Assembly (NCBI GenBank): GCA_035556715.1 | Contig: DATMER010000016.1 | Location: 1 to 64,000, forward strand | Reading direction: 5' to 3' | Length of the DNA stretch: 64,000 nucleotides | Source: DATMER01 sp035556715 | GTDB lineage: Bacteria; Acidobacteriota; Thermoanaerobaculia; Multivoradales; UBA5704 | Shown here: positions 1 to 7,356 of the stretch, piece after piece | How the letters are laid out: every line of letters starts with the position of its first letter | Position numbering within the stretch: position 1 is the first letter of the stretch | The notes under the pieces: model-generated | The model's input: only the letters and a program-made list of their open reading frames with translations | What the model was told of the DNA's origin: nothing | The model's database searches: none | Program-made: the position numbers and the translations under genes

Positions 1-522
1 GGATGGGGCCGCAACATCGAAGAGCCGCCGCTCTTCATTGATTTCGTCCACGCGGCGGCGGTGGAGATCCGGGCGCAGGCGCCGGGAACTCTGGTTGCCG
101 CACCGGCCTTCATGAGCAGAAATAACGCCGCCGGTGCTGACAACCGCAAGCGGCGGATCCTGCAGCAGGCCGAGGCGACATTCTATCCCGATGGCCAGGG
201 CTCCAGCTTCATTGACGTCATCTCGGTTCACAACAACGCGGGAGACACGGAAAGTGCAACGACGATGGGAACCCGGCTCAACTACGAGAACCTTGCCTAT
301 TTCTGGAATCACGCGCCCTCGATGCGCCACAAGCCAGTCTGGGTGACGGAATACGGGTGGAGGTCGAACGCGGTGACAGAGAGCGGTCAGCGCCAGAGGA
401 CGTGCGAGGTGACCAAGACGTACTCGGGATACCTCAATCCGCAGTCCACAAGACTCAACGACTGGGATGTCAGAAGGGCGTTCATCTACACGGACAGAGA
501 CCCCTACCAACAACATCAGTAA
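1..522 (+). CDS. Glycoside hydrolase-like protein, 5'-partial, frame broken at its 3' end
   Basis: The frame is open from the first base of the window, so the true start lies upstream. The readable part ends in a stop at 520-522. The segment VWVTEYGW, following a stretch with AYFWNHAP, resembles the strand carrying the nucleophile glutamate (TE-GW) in clan-A TIM-barrel glycoside hydrolases. Just before the stop the protein reads FIYTDRDP. The natural continuation (NTIYRAD, then PKPVVTQYLQ, typical of the end of such a barrel) is found in the next frame from about 505 onward. The gene is therefore probably one protein spanning 1-1381 that has lost or gained one base near 500-512, either a real frameshift or a sequencing/assembly error. 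Substrate cannot be told. Confidence 0.5.
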   Translation, partial: GWGRNIEEPPLFIDFVHAAAVEIRAQAPGTLVAAPAFMSRNNAAGADNRKRRILQQAEATFYPDGQGSSFIDVISVHNNAGDTESATTMGTRLNYENLAYFWNHAPSMRHKPVWVTEYGWRSNAVTESGQRQRTCEVTKTYSGYLNPQSTRLNDWDVRRAFIYTDRDPYQQHQ

Positions 523-1381
523 CACCATCTATCGAGCTGACTCCAGCCCGAAACCGGTCGTGACCCAGTACCTCCAGTTCCTACCCTACCCGGCCGTCCA
601 AAACCCGAACAATTCCCCGTCCTGCTCGGGTGCGGGGTTCGCTGCGTCAGCGGCGAGCAAATCGGAGGGCACTGGGGCGACGTTAATGAACCTCGGCCTC
701 CGCGACCCGAGCGCGGCGATCCCCTCCGGCTTCAGCGAGCTCGCCGTGGAGCGCTCTCCCGACGGCCTGAGCACCGCGGCGCTCTTCAGCGACTCGGCAG
801 GAGGCACGATCAGCATCGTCGTCTCGCAGGCGCCGGCCCGGGGCACAGGCCGAGGGCTCCTCAGTGAGGTAGGCGCGGAATGGACGAGCGGAGGTCTCCA
901 GATCTCGGTTTCCGGTATGCGCGACGACCTGCCGATCGGCAAGAGCGTAGTGCGTTCGGTGGCAGCTGCCCTGGATGCTTCGTTCAACCGCACGTGCCTC
1001 CTCGAATCGGTCAACTCCGACGAGAACGCGGTCCGGCGCTTCGGCTTCTCGCCGCCGAAGGCGCCTCCCGGCTTCACCAGGACGGCAGAGCAGGCCGAGT
1101 ACACGAGCCCGACCAGGGGCTGCGGCGCCGAACTCTCGGCACATACCCCGGACCTCGACTTCACCTGGAAGTTTGAGGACGCCGCGGGCCAGGTGATCCG
1201 GGCAGGCATCTACCGCTACGGCAAGAGCTTCGATGGCATGCACTCGAGCGAGCGGTCCCGGCACTGGCGAGGCAAGGGAGGAGCTCGCTATTGGGTCGCC
1301 GCCGATCCGGCGGTGGCAGCTCCGGATCAGGCGGCGCTCCGCGCCATCGCCGAGTCGATGGATCCTGCCTTCAGGCAGTAG
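467..1381 (+). CDS. C-terminal part of the frameshifted glycoside hydrolase-like protein plus a domain of unknown function
   Basis: This frame overlaps the end of the preceding one. Residues ~20-45 (NTIYRADSSPKPVVTQYLQF) read as the last helix of the upstream hydrolase-like domain, so the nominal ATG at 467 is unlikely to be a real start. From about residue 65 on there is a separate domain of ~240 residues with alternating beta-strand-like stretches, an Arg/Gly-rich loop and two or more cysteines (for example RGCGAEL). I recognise no family for it. No signal peptide or membrane segment is visible in this half. If the frameshift is real, the downstream half would be untranslated or made only by reinitiation. 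No terminator hairpin follows, and 1382-1533 holds nothing recognisable except the Shine-Dalgarno of the next gene. Confidence 0.42.
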   Translation: MSEGRSSTRTETPTNNISNTIYRADSSPKPVVTQYLQFLPYPAVQNPNNSPSCSGAGFAASAASKSEGTGATLMNLGLRDPSAAIPSGFSELAVERSPDGLSTAALFSDSAGGTISIVVSQAPARGTGRGLLSEVGAEWTSGGLQISVSGMRDDLPIGKSVVRSVAAALDASFNRTCLLESVNSDENAVRRFGFSPPKAPPGFTRTAEQAEYTSPTRGCGAELSAHTPDLDFTWKFEDAAGQVIRAGIYRYGKSFDGMHSSERSRHWRGKGGARYWVAADPAVAAPDQAALRAIAESMDPAFRQ

Positions 1382-1533
1382 GCTCGGCACCCATGCCGGG
1401 CCCATCCGGCCGGAGTGGGTGCCACCTCTTCCAACCCAGGCTCGGTCCGACGCCGCATCTCTTGACCGGGACCGGGTGAATGACACCTCGTACTAGATAC
1501 CGTCCCTAAGTGGATTCATGAGAAGGAGGAACG

Positions 1534-2859
1534 ATGCGACAGCTCGCGCTCATCACCGCAATGATTCTCACATTCTCGTTACCGCGCCTGGCTCATGCCT
1601 TGACAGAGATTGAAACAGGAGCCGTGACACAAGCGCTCCCGGGGCTCTACTACAATCCGACAGGCATTGTCATCGGCAATTATTTCTACCTCTACGCACA
1701 GGGAATCAATCCTGAGTGCAAAGCCGCCCTGAATAAACCACAGGGAGACGTCATCGATGCCTTCCGCGCTCCGCTGCAGGCCGATGGGACGCCTGGCACC
1801 TTCGTCAAGATTGGACGCATCAGCCCATGCGCCGTCTATCCGCCGAATCCAAATATCTTCGCGTCCTTCGGTCCAGGCCAGATTTTCAAGGCAACCTGGA
1901 AAGGGGTCACCGCCTATCACCTCCTCGCCGATATGTCGGACTTTTTCAACTTCCACGAAATCTGGCACGGCTGGACGACGGACGGTCTGAACTGGACGTG
2001 GGAAGTGACCGGCCAGTCGAACTGCCCGGCTGGTTCCACCTGCCCCGATCCGGTGACTCCCGGCGGGACACCGTCGCGGACGATCACCTGGAAGGGGGTG
2101 TCGCAACCCATCATCTCCATCGATCCGAGCCTAGGACGCCTCATCGTCAACCCCGTATTGCTGAGCACCCAGCCTTTGACAAACAATGCGGAGTGGTGGG
2201 GGTATCTAAAATTCTGGGACGGCCAATTCAACTCCACTGGCATACGAGTGACCTTCGATGCGGCGGGTACTCCCAGGCTGCATCTCCTCACGTCGACCAC
2301 GCCGTCCTTCCAATACACCCAACTCCCCAATAACCGCATCACCTCTACCTCCCACCTCCTTCCCCTCATCCCTAACTTCAATGCCAAGTCGCTGCTCTTC
2401 GATTCGCAAAGCGGGGTATACCAACTGTGGGGATCCTCCGTGATGGGCGGTCTCTACGAGCAGTGGGTCAATTGCGCCCCGGGGTACACGACCAACTCCG
2501 TCATTACTTGCCAGCCGGGAAACAGATTCTTTTGCCCCTCTGGAAGCTGTCTGATCTTTGGCACCTGCCAACCGGTGGGAACCCAGGCAGTCGCCTTCGA
2601 CTCCAACACCTATCAACAGCAGGCAGGATCGAGCTTCTACTGGTACGCTGCCACCCGCTTCAGCCTCGGATCTCAGCAAGGGGTTGGCAGCCACAGCCGC
2701 TTCATGCCGTCTGGCTATGGCGGGGCACGGGATTTCCCGTTCCGGTGGAACGCAGCCAACGGGAAGCGCTTCCTCTTCTCCTCTACGCACGATAAAGAGA
2801 TCTGCTCGCGGTTCGCAGCGACGCCCTACGTGGTGAAGAGCGAGATTGTGCGACAGTAG
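1534..2859 (+). CDS. Secreted protein of unknown function (possible beta-propeller)
   Basis: The start is set by a strong Shine-Dalgarno (AAGGAGG, 1522-1528) and a classical Sec signal peptide, MRQLALITAMILTFSLPRLAHA, cleaved before LTEIE. The mature chain (~420 residues) is rich in Trp, Tyr, Phe and Asn with repeated strand-like segments (IVIGNYFYLYAQG, TAYHLLADMSDFFNFHEIWHG, FWDGQFNSTGIRV). This resembles the blades of five-bladed propeller glycosidases of the GH43/GH32 type, but I can identify no catalytic triad with confidence. Several cysteines cluster at residues 310-350 (CAPGY, CQPGN, CPSGSC, GTCQ) and probably form disulfides, consistent with export. It follows the broken hydrolase-like gene in the same direction with a 152-nt gap and is closed by a hairpin. 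Confidence 0.7.
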   Translation: MRQLALITAMILTFSLPRLAHALTEIETGAVTQALPGLYYNPTGIVIGNYFYLYAQGINPECKAALNKPQGDVIDAFRAPLQADGTPGTFVKIGRISPCAVYPPNPNIFASFGPGQIFKATWKGVTAYHLLADMSDFFNFHEIWHGWTTDGLNWTWEVTGQSNCPAGSTCPDPVTPGGTPSRTITWKGVSQPIISIDPSLGRLIVNPVLLSTQPLTNNAEWWGYLKFWDGQFNSTGIRVTFDAAGTPRLHLLTSTTPSFQYTQLPNNRITSTSHLLPLIPNFNAKSLLFDSQSGVYQLWGSSVMGGLYEQWVNCAPGYTTNSVITCQPGNRFFCPSGSCLIFGTCQPVGTQAVAFDSNTYQQQAGSSFYWYAATRFSLGSQQGVGSHSRFMPSGYGGARDFPFRWNAANGKRFLFSSTHDKEICSRFAATPYVVKSEIVRQ

Positions 2860-2884
2860 GTCCGCAAGGCAAGGATAGGCGGGA

Positions 2885-2913
2885 GGGACGGGCCCTTCTC
2901 CAGGGCCCGTCCC
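2885..2913 (+). terminator. GC-rich hairpin after the secreted protein gene
   Basis: Perfect 11-bp arms (GGGACGGGCCC / GGGCCCGTCCC) with a 7-nt loop start 25 nt after the stop codon. There is no U-tract, so it could be a weak intrinsic terminator or an RNA-stabilising 3' end. Beyond it, 2914-3074 contains no gene I can support. Confidence 0.5.
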
Positions 2914-3074
2914 CGGTTCTGATGAGGCAGGCCCGGCCGTACAGACCCGCCTCCTTTCGAAGGATTCAGTTGTCAAAGAGCCGGACGAGAGGTGCCAGGC
3001 GATCTTTCCGCTTGGCCTTCCGGACAAAAAGTCCCTTGCAATGCTCCGTACATTGCGCTGCAATCGTGCACGTC

Positions 3075-3683
3075 ATGACTCGCGACGAATACGAGCGCCG
3101 CAAGCAGCGGATCGAGGAGCAGCTCCGGGCGGGCATCGAGCTGATGGAGGCGGCCTATCGGGCTCAGATGCGGGCCTTGGACCTGGTCTGGATGGTCCAG
3201 GCCGAGGAGGACGCCGAGACCCCACCAGCTCCTCCGAAGCAGGAGCCACCTCCTCCTCCGGACCTGCCCCGGCGCCGGAGCGCTCCCGAGGTGGACGCCG
3301 ACGTTCGCGAGGCGTTCCCGAGACTGCCCGCGACGTTCACGCGCCGCGACGTGTGCGCTGTCCTCGGCTACGAGCCGGATCGCGGCGCCCTCTACCGGAC
3401 TCTCCAGGACCTGACCCGCTCCGGCGCTCTCCGCATTGAGGAGCGCGGCGGCGGCCAGAGGGCTACGGCCTATCGCAAGACCGGGGCGGACCCTTCGCCC
3501 GCGCACGAATGGAGGTTGGCGCCAAGCTCCCGAACATTCGCTCCTGCGTCCGGAACATTCAGACACATTCGGCGACGGCTCCGGTACATTCCCGTGCCTC
3601 CCGTCCGGCATTCTGCGCCATTCATGCTGAGATGGGAGTCATTCGCCCCAAGAGACGAATGTTTCCCGCGCTGGGGCGAATGA
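3075..3683 (+). CDS. Winged-helix-like hypothetical protein whose C-terminus is encoded by a repeat array
   Basis: From the ATG at 3075, residues 1-50 (TRDEYERRKQRIEEQLRAG...) form a charged coiled coil. Residues 52-75 are a Pro/Glu linker, and residues 80-135 look like a winged helix: FPRLPATFTRRDVCAVLG, then GALYRTLQDLTRSGALRIEE, a helix-turn-helix followed by a beta wing, as in small DNA-binding regulators. From about residue 150 the reading frame enters the 21-bp array (3533-3890), and the chain becomes a run of SSRTFAP-, SGTFRHI- and ESFAPRDE-like heptads until the stop at 3681. This tail is repeat-derived and may be recent. No good Shine-Dalgarno is seen. A plausible reading is that the protein binds the array it abuts; that is inference. 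Confidence 0.5.
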   Translation: MTRDEYERRKQRIEEQLRAGIELMEAAYRAQMRALDLVWMVQAEEDAETPPAPPKQEPPPPPDLPRRRSAPEVDADVREAFPRLPATFTRRDVCAVLGYEPDRGALYRTLQDLTRSGALRIEERGGGQRATAYRKTGADPSPAHEWRLAPSSRTFAPASGTFRHIRRRLRYIPVPPVRHSAPFMLRWESFAPRDECFPRWGE

Positions 3684-3890
3684 TTCGCCCCGACGTCGCT
3701 GTGTTCCGCCCCACTGAGATAATGATTCAGAGCGAGGTTGGAAACATTCGGAGCTCAGAGCGAATGTTCCGGAGCACGAGCGGAACATTCGGAGCTTGGG
3801 GCGAATGATTCCGAGACTGGGGCGAATGCTCCAAGAGCCGGGGCGAACGATTCCGACTTTGGGGCGAATGTCTCGCGAGACGGGGCGAAG
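3533..3890. repeat. Degenerate tandem array with 21-bp pitch (about 17 units)
   Basis: Units start with AACATTC or AATGATTC and recur every 21 bp, with a few at 20 or 22. The clearest run is at 3806-3889: four consecutive 21-nt units beginning AATGATTCCG, AATGCTCC, AACGATTCCG and AATGTCTCG, each ending in GGGGCG. The core GAATnATTC is palindromic. Two extra 10-bp half-steps occur (3555-3565 and 3608-3618), so spacing stays near whole helical turns. The array covers the end of the winged-helix gene and all of the gap up to the antitoxin operator. Because 21 is seven codons, all frames stay open and translate as heptads; I take this as a by-product and not as evidence of coding. Confidence 0.8.
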
Positions 3891-3961
3891 GAGGTGCGGG
3901 AGCGGGCAGAAGGTCCGGGCGCAGGTCCAGACGCTCGGCGCTGGAAGTCTTGCCGTCGGCC

Positions 3962-3991
3962 GCGCCATGCGATACGGGTATCGCATGGCGC
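3962..3991. promoter_or_regulatory. Perfect inverted repeat over the antitoxin start codon (likely autoregulatory operator)
   Basis: The arms GCGCCATGCGATAC (3962-3975) and GTATCGCATGGCGC (3978-3991) are exact reverse complements of 14 bp with GG between them. The right arm contains the ATG of the ribbon-helix-helix gene at 3985. Ribbon-helix-helix antitoxins bind short palindromes in their own promoters, so this is a good candidate operator. In RNA it would also form a hairpin that buries the start codon. Confidence 0.65.
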
Positions 3992-4209
3992 TTTCCGTAA
4001 GACTTCCCGAAGACGTTGAGGCTCGGCTCGACGAGCTGGCCCGGAAAACCGGGCGAACGAAGACGTTCTACATCCGGGAGGCGATCCTGGAGCACCTGGA
4101 GGATCTCGAAGACTACTATCTTGCACTGGAGCGGGTGCAAAATCCGGAAGGCGACCCTGTCTCCATTGAGGATGTGATCGCGCGCCTTGGTCTGGTCGAT
4201 TCGGTTTGA
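3985..4209 (+). CDS. Ribbon-helix-helix antitoxin (RelB/DUF6290-like), without an adjacent toxin
   Basis: The 74-residue protein has the family layout: an N-terminal beta strand ALSVRLPEDVEARLDELA, helix-turn-helix GRTKTFYIREAILEHLEDLE, the characteristic LEDLEDYYLALERV, and a C-terminal toxin-neutralising tail ending IEDVIARLGLVDSV. These proteins dimerise through the strand to bind operator DNA, and the tail wraps a RelE/ParE-type toxin. Here no toxin follows: the stop at 4207-4209 is 22 nt from the end of an oppositely oriented sigma54 activator. An in-frame ATG at 3967 would add six residues, but 3985 matches the family start. It is either an orphan regulator or a remnant of a toxin-antitoxin pair. 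Confidence 0.78.
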   Translation: MALSVRLPEDVEARLDELARKTGRTKTFYIREAILEHLEDLEDYYLALERVQNPEGDPVSIEDVIARLGLVDSV

Positions 4210-4231
4210 CCCACGGGAACTGGGCTCGGTC

Positions 4232-5839
4232 TCAATCCTCCGTCCCACCCGTTCCGGCCGAGATCCCCAGCTTCTTCATGTACCGGTGGAAGGTCACCTT
4301 GGGAAGCCCGAGGCTCTCCCGGGCGGCCTTCACGCTGCCGGCGTGGAGCTCCAGGCGCGACTGGATCAGCTCGCGCTGGAAGGCGTTGACGGCGTCACGC
4401 ATCGTGGTCCCTTCCCCGAGGATGGGGCCGGCCTTGGGGTTGGGATCCGCGCGGCGGAGATCCGGGAGACAGGCGTCGAGGAGCGCGGGGGCGATCCAGG
4501 CTCCGGGCCGGGCGTGGATCACGAAGAGGGAGCAGGCGCGGGACAGCTCCCTCACGTTCCCGGGCCAGGCGTAGGCGACCAGCGCCTGCAGCGCCTTGCG
4601 GGTGAAGCCGAGCGTACGCTTGCGCTGCTTGCGCTCATGGTGCCGCCGGAAGTGATCGAGCAGCAGCGGGATGTCCCAGGGGCGATCGCGCAGGGGGAGG
4701 AGGCGGATCGCCAGGCTGCGGAAACGATCGTAGAAGTCGGCCCGCAGCGTGCGCTCGCGCACCGCCTCGTCCAGGTCGCGGTTGGTCGCGAGGATCACGG
4801 CCACGTCGATCCGGGTCTCCCGCGTCTGCCCGACCGGCACGATCGTGTGGTTTTCCAAAACCCGCAGCAGGTGGGCCTGGGCCCGCAGCGACAGCTCGGC
4901 GACTTCGTCGAGGAAGAGGACACCGCCTTCCGCGGCGCGGAAGAAGCCGGGCTCGTCCATCAGGGCGCCGGTGAAGGAGCCCCTCTTGTGGCCGAAGAAG
5001 CGGGAGGCCGCCAGCTCGTCGGTGATCTCGGCGCAGTTGACCACCACGAGCGGCCGGCGGTGGCGCGAGCTGTAGGCATGGAGGTAGCGGGCCACGAGGT
5101 CCTTGCCCGTGCCCCGCTCCCCGAGGATCAGGACCGGCTCCGGGTTCTCGGCGGAGAGCGACGGGATGTAGGTCTCGTGGAGGGCGCGCCGGAGCGCCTG
5201 GATGTGTGCCGAGTCGCCGAGGATCTCCGGCGCGTCGTCGGGTACCTCCCTCTCCAGCAGCTCCCGCAGCTCGCGCTCCTGGAGCCGGTGCCGGAAGTGG
5301 AACCCGAAGATCCGGCCGACCGCGGTCGCGTATCTCTCCAGCCATTCGCAATCCCGCTCGTCGTAGGCCTCGGTGATCCCGCTGCTCTGGAGGTAGACCA
5401 GGGCGAGCACCACCCCTTGCAGCGGATCTCGGATCGGCGCGCAGAGGACGCTGTACCCGCCCCCCTCCAGCGACGGGGTCAGGGCGGCGTCGGCCCGCAG
5501 CCTCGGATCCTTGATCAGCTCGGTCCGGCCGCTTTCGATCACCCGATCGATCACGGAGGGGCTCACGCCGCGGACCGACTCTCCTCTCTCGCAGGCCTTG
5601 ATCTGCTCCGCCGTGAGGTTGCCCAGCGCGTGGATGCTGCGCAGTCGCAGGGGATCGCGGTCCTCGACCAGCAGCAGGAGGGCCTTGCGGGCGCCGAATC
5701 CGCGGGCGGCGGCTTCGAACGAGGCCCGCAGCGCGGTCTCCTGGTCGCCGTCGCTGGACAGCACGGCGAGGAGCTCGTTCATCGCTTCCAGAAGCTGGGC
5801 GTAGTCGCGCCCGGGCGGTGGGGATGAGGGTCTGGACAT
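4232..5839 (-). CDS. Sigma54-dependent transcriptional activator (GAF-AAA+-Fis HTH)
   Basis: This 535-residue enhancer-binding protein has a GAF-like sensory domain at ~15-180, an AAA+ ATPase at ~205-440, and a Fis-type helix-turn-helix at ~495-530 (GSVKAARESLGLPKVTFHRYMK). Visible motifs are Walker A GERGTGKD (240-247), the sigma54-contacting loop GSFTGA (287-292, Ser instead of the usual Ala), Walker B GGVLFLDE (305-312) and YAWPGNVREL. It should activate RNA polymerase-sigma54 promoters in response to a small ligand or redox signal in the GAF domain. There is no receiver domain, so it is not a response regulator. The start at 5839 is chosen because the GAF domain begins right after MSRPSSPPPGRDYAQLLEAM. 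It is transcribed divergently from the S74 protein gene; its targets are unknown. Confidence 0.9.
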   Translation of the reverse strand: MSRPSSPPPGRDYAQLLEAMNELLAVLSSDGDQETALRASFEAAARGFGARKALLLLVEDRDPLRLRSIHALGNLTAEQIKACERGESVRGVSPSVIDRVIESGRTELIKDPRLRADAALTPSLEGGGYSVLCAPIRDPLQGVVLALVYLQSSGITEAYDERDCEWLERYATAVGRIFGFHFRHRLQERELRELLEREVPDDAPEILGDSAHIQALRRALHETYIPSLSAENPEPVLILGERGTGKDLVARYLHAYSSRHRRPLVVVNCAEITDELAASRFFGHKRGSFTGALMDEPGFFRAAEGGVLFLDEVAELSLRAQAHLLRVLENHTIVPVGQTRETRIDVAVILATNRDLDEAVRERTLRADFYDRFRSLAIRLLPLRDRPWDIPLLLDHFRRHHERKQRKRTLGFTRKALQALVAYAWPGNVRELSRACSLFVIHARPGAWIAPALLDACLPDLRRADPNPKAGPILGEGTTMRDAVNAFQRELIQSRLELHAGSVKAARESLGLPKVTFHRYMKKLGISAGTGGTED

Positions 5840-5957
5840 GCCGTCAAGGTATCCGGAACAAAGCGCTCGTGGCAAATCCGGAGCTGCGAGAACTTCCGCC
5901 CCCTGTTTTCCGTATCCAGTGCCAGTAGATCTGACCTCAATCGAGAGGAGACACGGC

Positions 5958-7307
5958 GTGAACACAATGCGGAGCACGTTGTCTGTACGGCTTTTCTTCC
6001 TCCTGGCGCTCGGTGGCCTGGCCGCCTCTTCGGCCGTGGCAGCGGGACCGCCGCCGGTCGCGGCTCTCCGTGCGGGTCCCGCCCTCGTGGAGTGGGCTCC
6101 CCTCGTCGAGTCCGCAAACACGGTGCTGTCCATCTCCGATCCGCGGGGCGTGGTGCGCACGTTCTCCTTTGCCGCGGGTGAGGCTCCCGCCCTGTCGCTC
6201 TTCGACGGTGCCGGAAAGCCCTTGCCCGACGGCACCTACACCTGGGAGATCGGGGTCAGGACGCGCTCCGGCGCCGACATGAAGCAGTCCGGCTATTTCA
6301 CTCTCGCGGCTGGCAATGTCGTGGCCTCCAATCTGCCCGAGCGTTCCGAGGACCGGGTGCGCCGCAGGACCGCTCAGGACCAGGTGGTTCCCGACGACCT
6401 GATCGTCGACGGGAAAGGTTGCATCGGCCTGGGCTGCGCCAACAACGAGTCGTTCGGCGCGGAGGTCTTGCGGCTCAAGCAGTCGATCGTGCGGCTGCGG
6501 TTCGAGGACACCAGCGGGCAGGCGGGCTTCCCGGCCCGCGACTGGCAGCTCACCGCCAACGACCCGGGCTCCGGCGGCGCCGACCGGTTCTCGCTCGAGG
6601 ATCTGACCGCGGGCACCACCCCGGTGACCGTGCGGGGCGGCGCGCCGGACAATTCGCTCTATGTTACCGGCAGCGGCTTCGTGGGCCTGGGCACCGCTAC
6701 CCCGCAGTCGAGACTGCACATCCGCGCCGCGGATGCGGGCTTCGGCACCAAGCTGATCGTCGAGAGCACCGGCGCCGCGCAACCCCGCGAGCTGTTCGAG
6801 CTGCGCAACAACGGCGGCGCCACCTTCATCTTCGAGGACACCACGGTGCCCGAGCGCTGGGGCTTCGGGATCTTTGGGGCGAATTTCCTGATCGACAATC
6901 AGGCGAACACGGGGCTGGAGTACACCTTCGGCAACACGGGAAACCTTACCATTGCGGGCACGCTGACGCAGAACTCGGACCGGACCACGAAGACGGACAT
7001 CCAGCGCGTCGACCCGCGGGCGGTGCTGTCCACGATCGCGGCACTGCCGATCAGCACCTGGCGCAAGATCGGCGACGTCTCCACCCACCTGGGTCCCATG
7101 GCACAGGACTTCCGCGCGGCTTTCGGTCTCGGAGAGGACGAGCGCTCGATCGCTCCCGGCGATCTCGCCGGCGTGAGCCTGGCCGCGATCCAGGGCCTTC
7201 ATGAAGTCGTGGCGGAGCAGCGGCAGGTGATCGACAAGCAGCAGGAGATGATCGGCAAGCTGGAAGAGCGGTTGCGCCGGCTCGAGGCGCAGGAAGACCC
7301 GGAGTAG
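5958..7307 (+). CDS. Secreted protein with C-terminal S74 intramolecular chaperone domain
   Basis: GTG start at 5958, 7 nt after GAGAGGAG. A Sec signal peptide (RSTLSVRLFFLLALGGLAAS...AVAA) is followed by a ~110-residue beta domain of the 'DGTYTWEI' type and a region with VDGKGCIGLGC and GSGFVGLGTATPQSRLHI, typical of trimeric fibre stalks. The last ~110 residues are a Peptidase_S74 domain: NSDRTTKTDIQ, then LPISTWRK, HLGPMAQDFRAAFGLG, VSLAAIQGLHEVV, ending in a coiled coil (QRQVIDKQQEMIGKLEERL). S74 domains trimerise tail spikes and surface fibres and then cleave themselves at a Ser near the SD dyad. With a signal peptide and no phage genes nearby, this is a cell-surface fibre, not a phage tail. 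Length is 449 residues. Confidence 0.82.
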   Translation: MNTMRSTLSVRLFFLLALGGLAASSAVAAGPPPVAALRAGPALVEWAPLVESANTVLSISDPRGVVRTFSFAAGEAPALSLFDGAGKPLPDGTYTWEIGVRTRSGADMKQSGYFTLAAGNVVASNLPERSEDRVRRRTAQDQVVPDDLIVDGKGCIGLGCANNESFGAEVLRLKQSIVRLRFEDTSGQAGFPARDWQLTANDPGSGGADRFSLEDLTAGTTPVTVRGGAPDNSLYVTGSGFVGLGTATPQSRLHIRAADAGFGTKLIVESTGAAQPRELFELRNNGGATFIFEDTTVPERWGFGIFGANFLIDNQANTGLEYTFGNTGNLTIAGTLTQNSDRTTKTDIQRVDPRAVLSTIAALPISTWRKIGDVSTHLGPMAQDFRAAFGLGEDERSIAPGDLAGVSLAAIQGLHEVVAEQRQVIDKQQEMIGKLEERLRRLEAQEDPE

Positions 7308-7356
7308 AGACGGGCGTCCCCGGGCGCTGCTAGGATGCCTCCCCAGGAGGCTGCAC

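Noticed and set aside
3533..3890. CRISPR array
   Set aside because: Units are contiguous, degenerate and 21 bp; there are no unique spacers of constant length and no cas genes in the window.
4187..5827. A 546-codon forward frame
   Set aside because: It is antisense to the sigma54 activator with all AAA+ motifs present. The forward translation has no recognisable domain.
5958..7307. Prophage tail-fibre gene
   Set aside because: It has a Sec signal peptide and there are no phage structural, lysis or integrase genes around.
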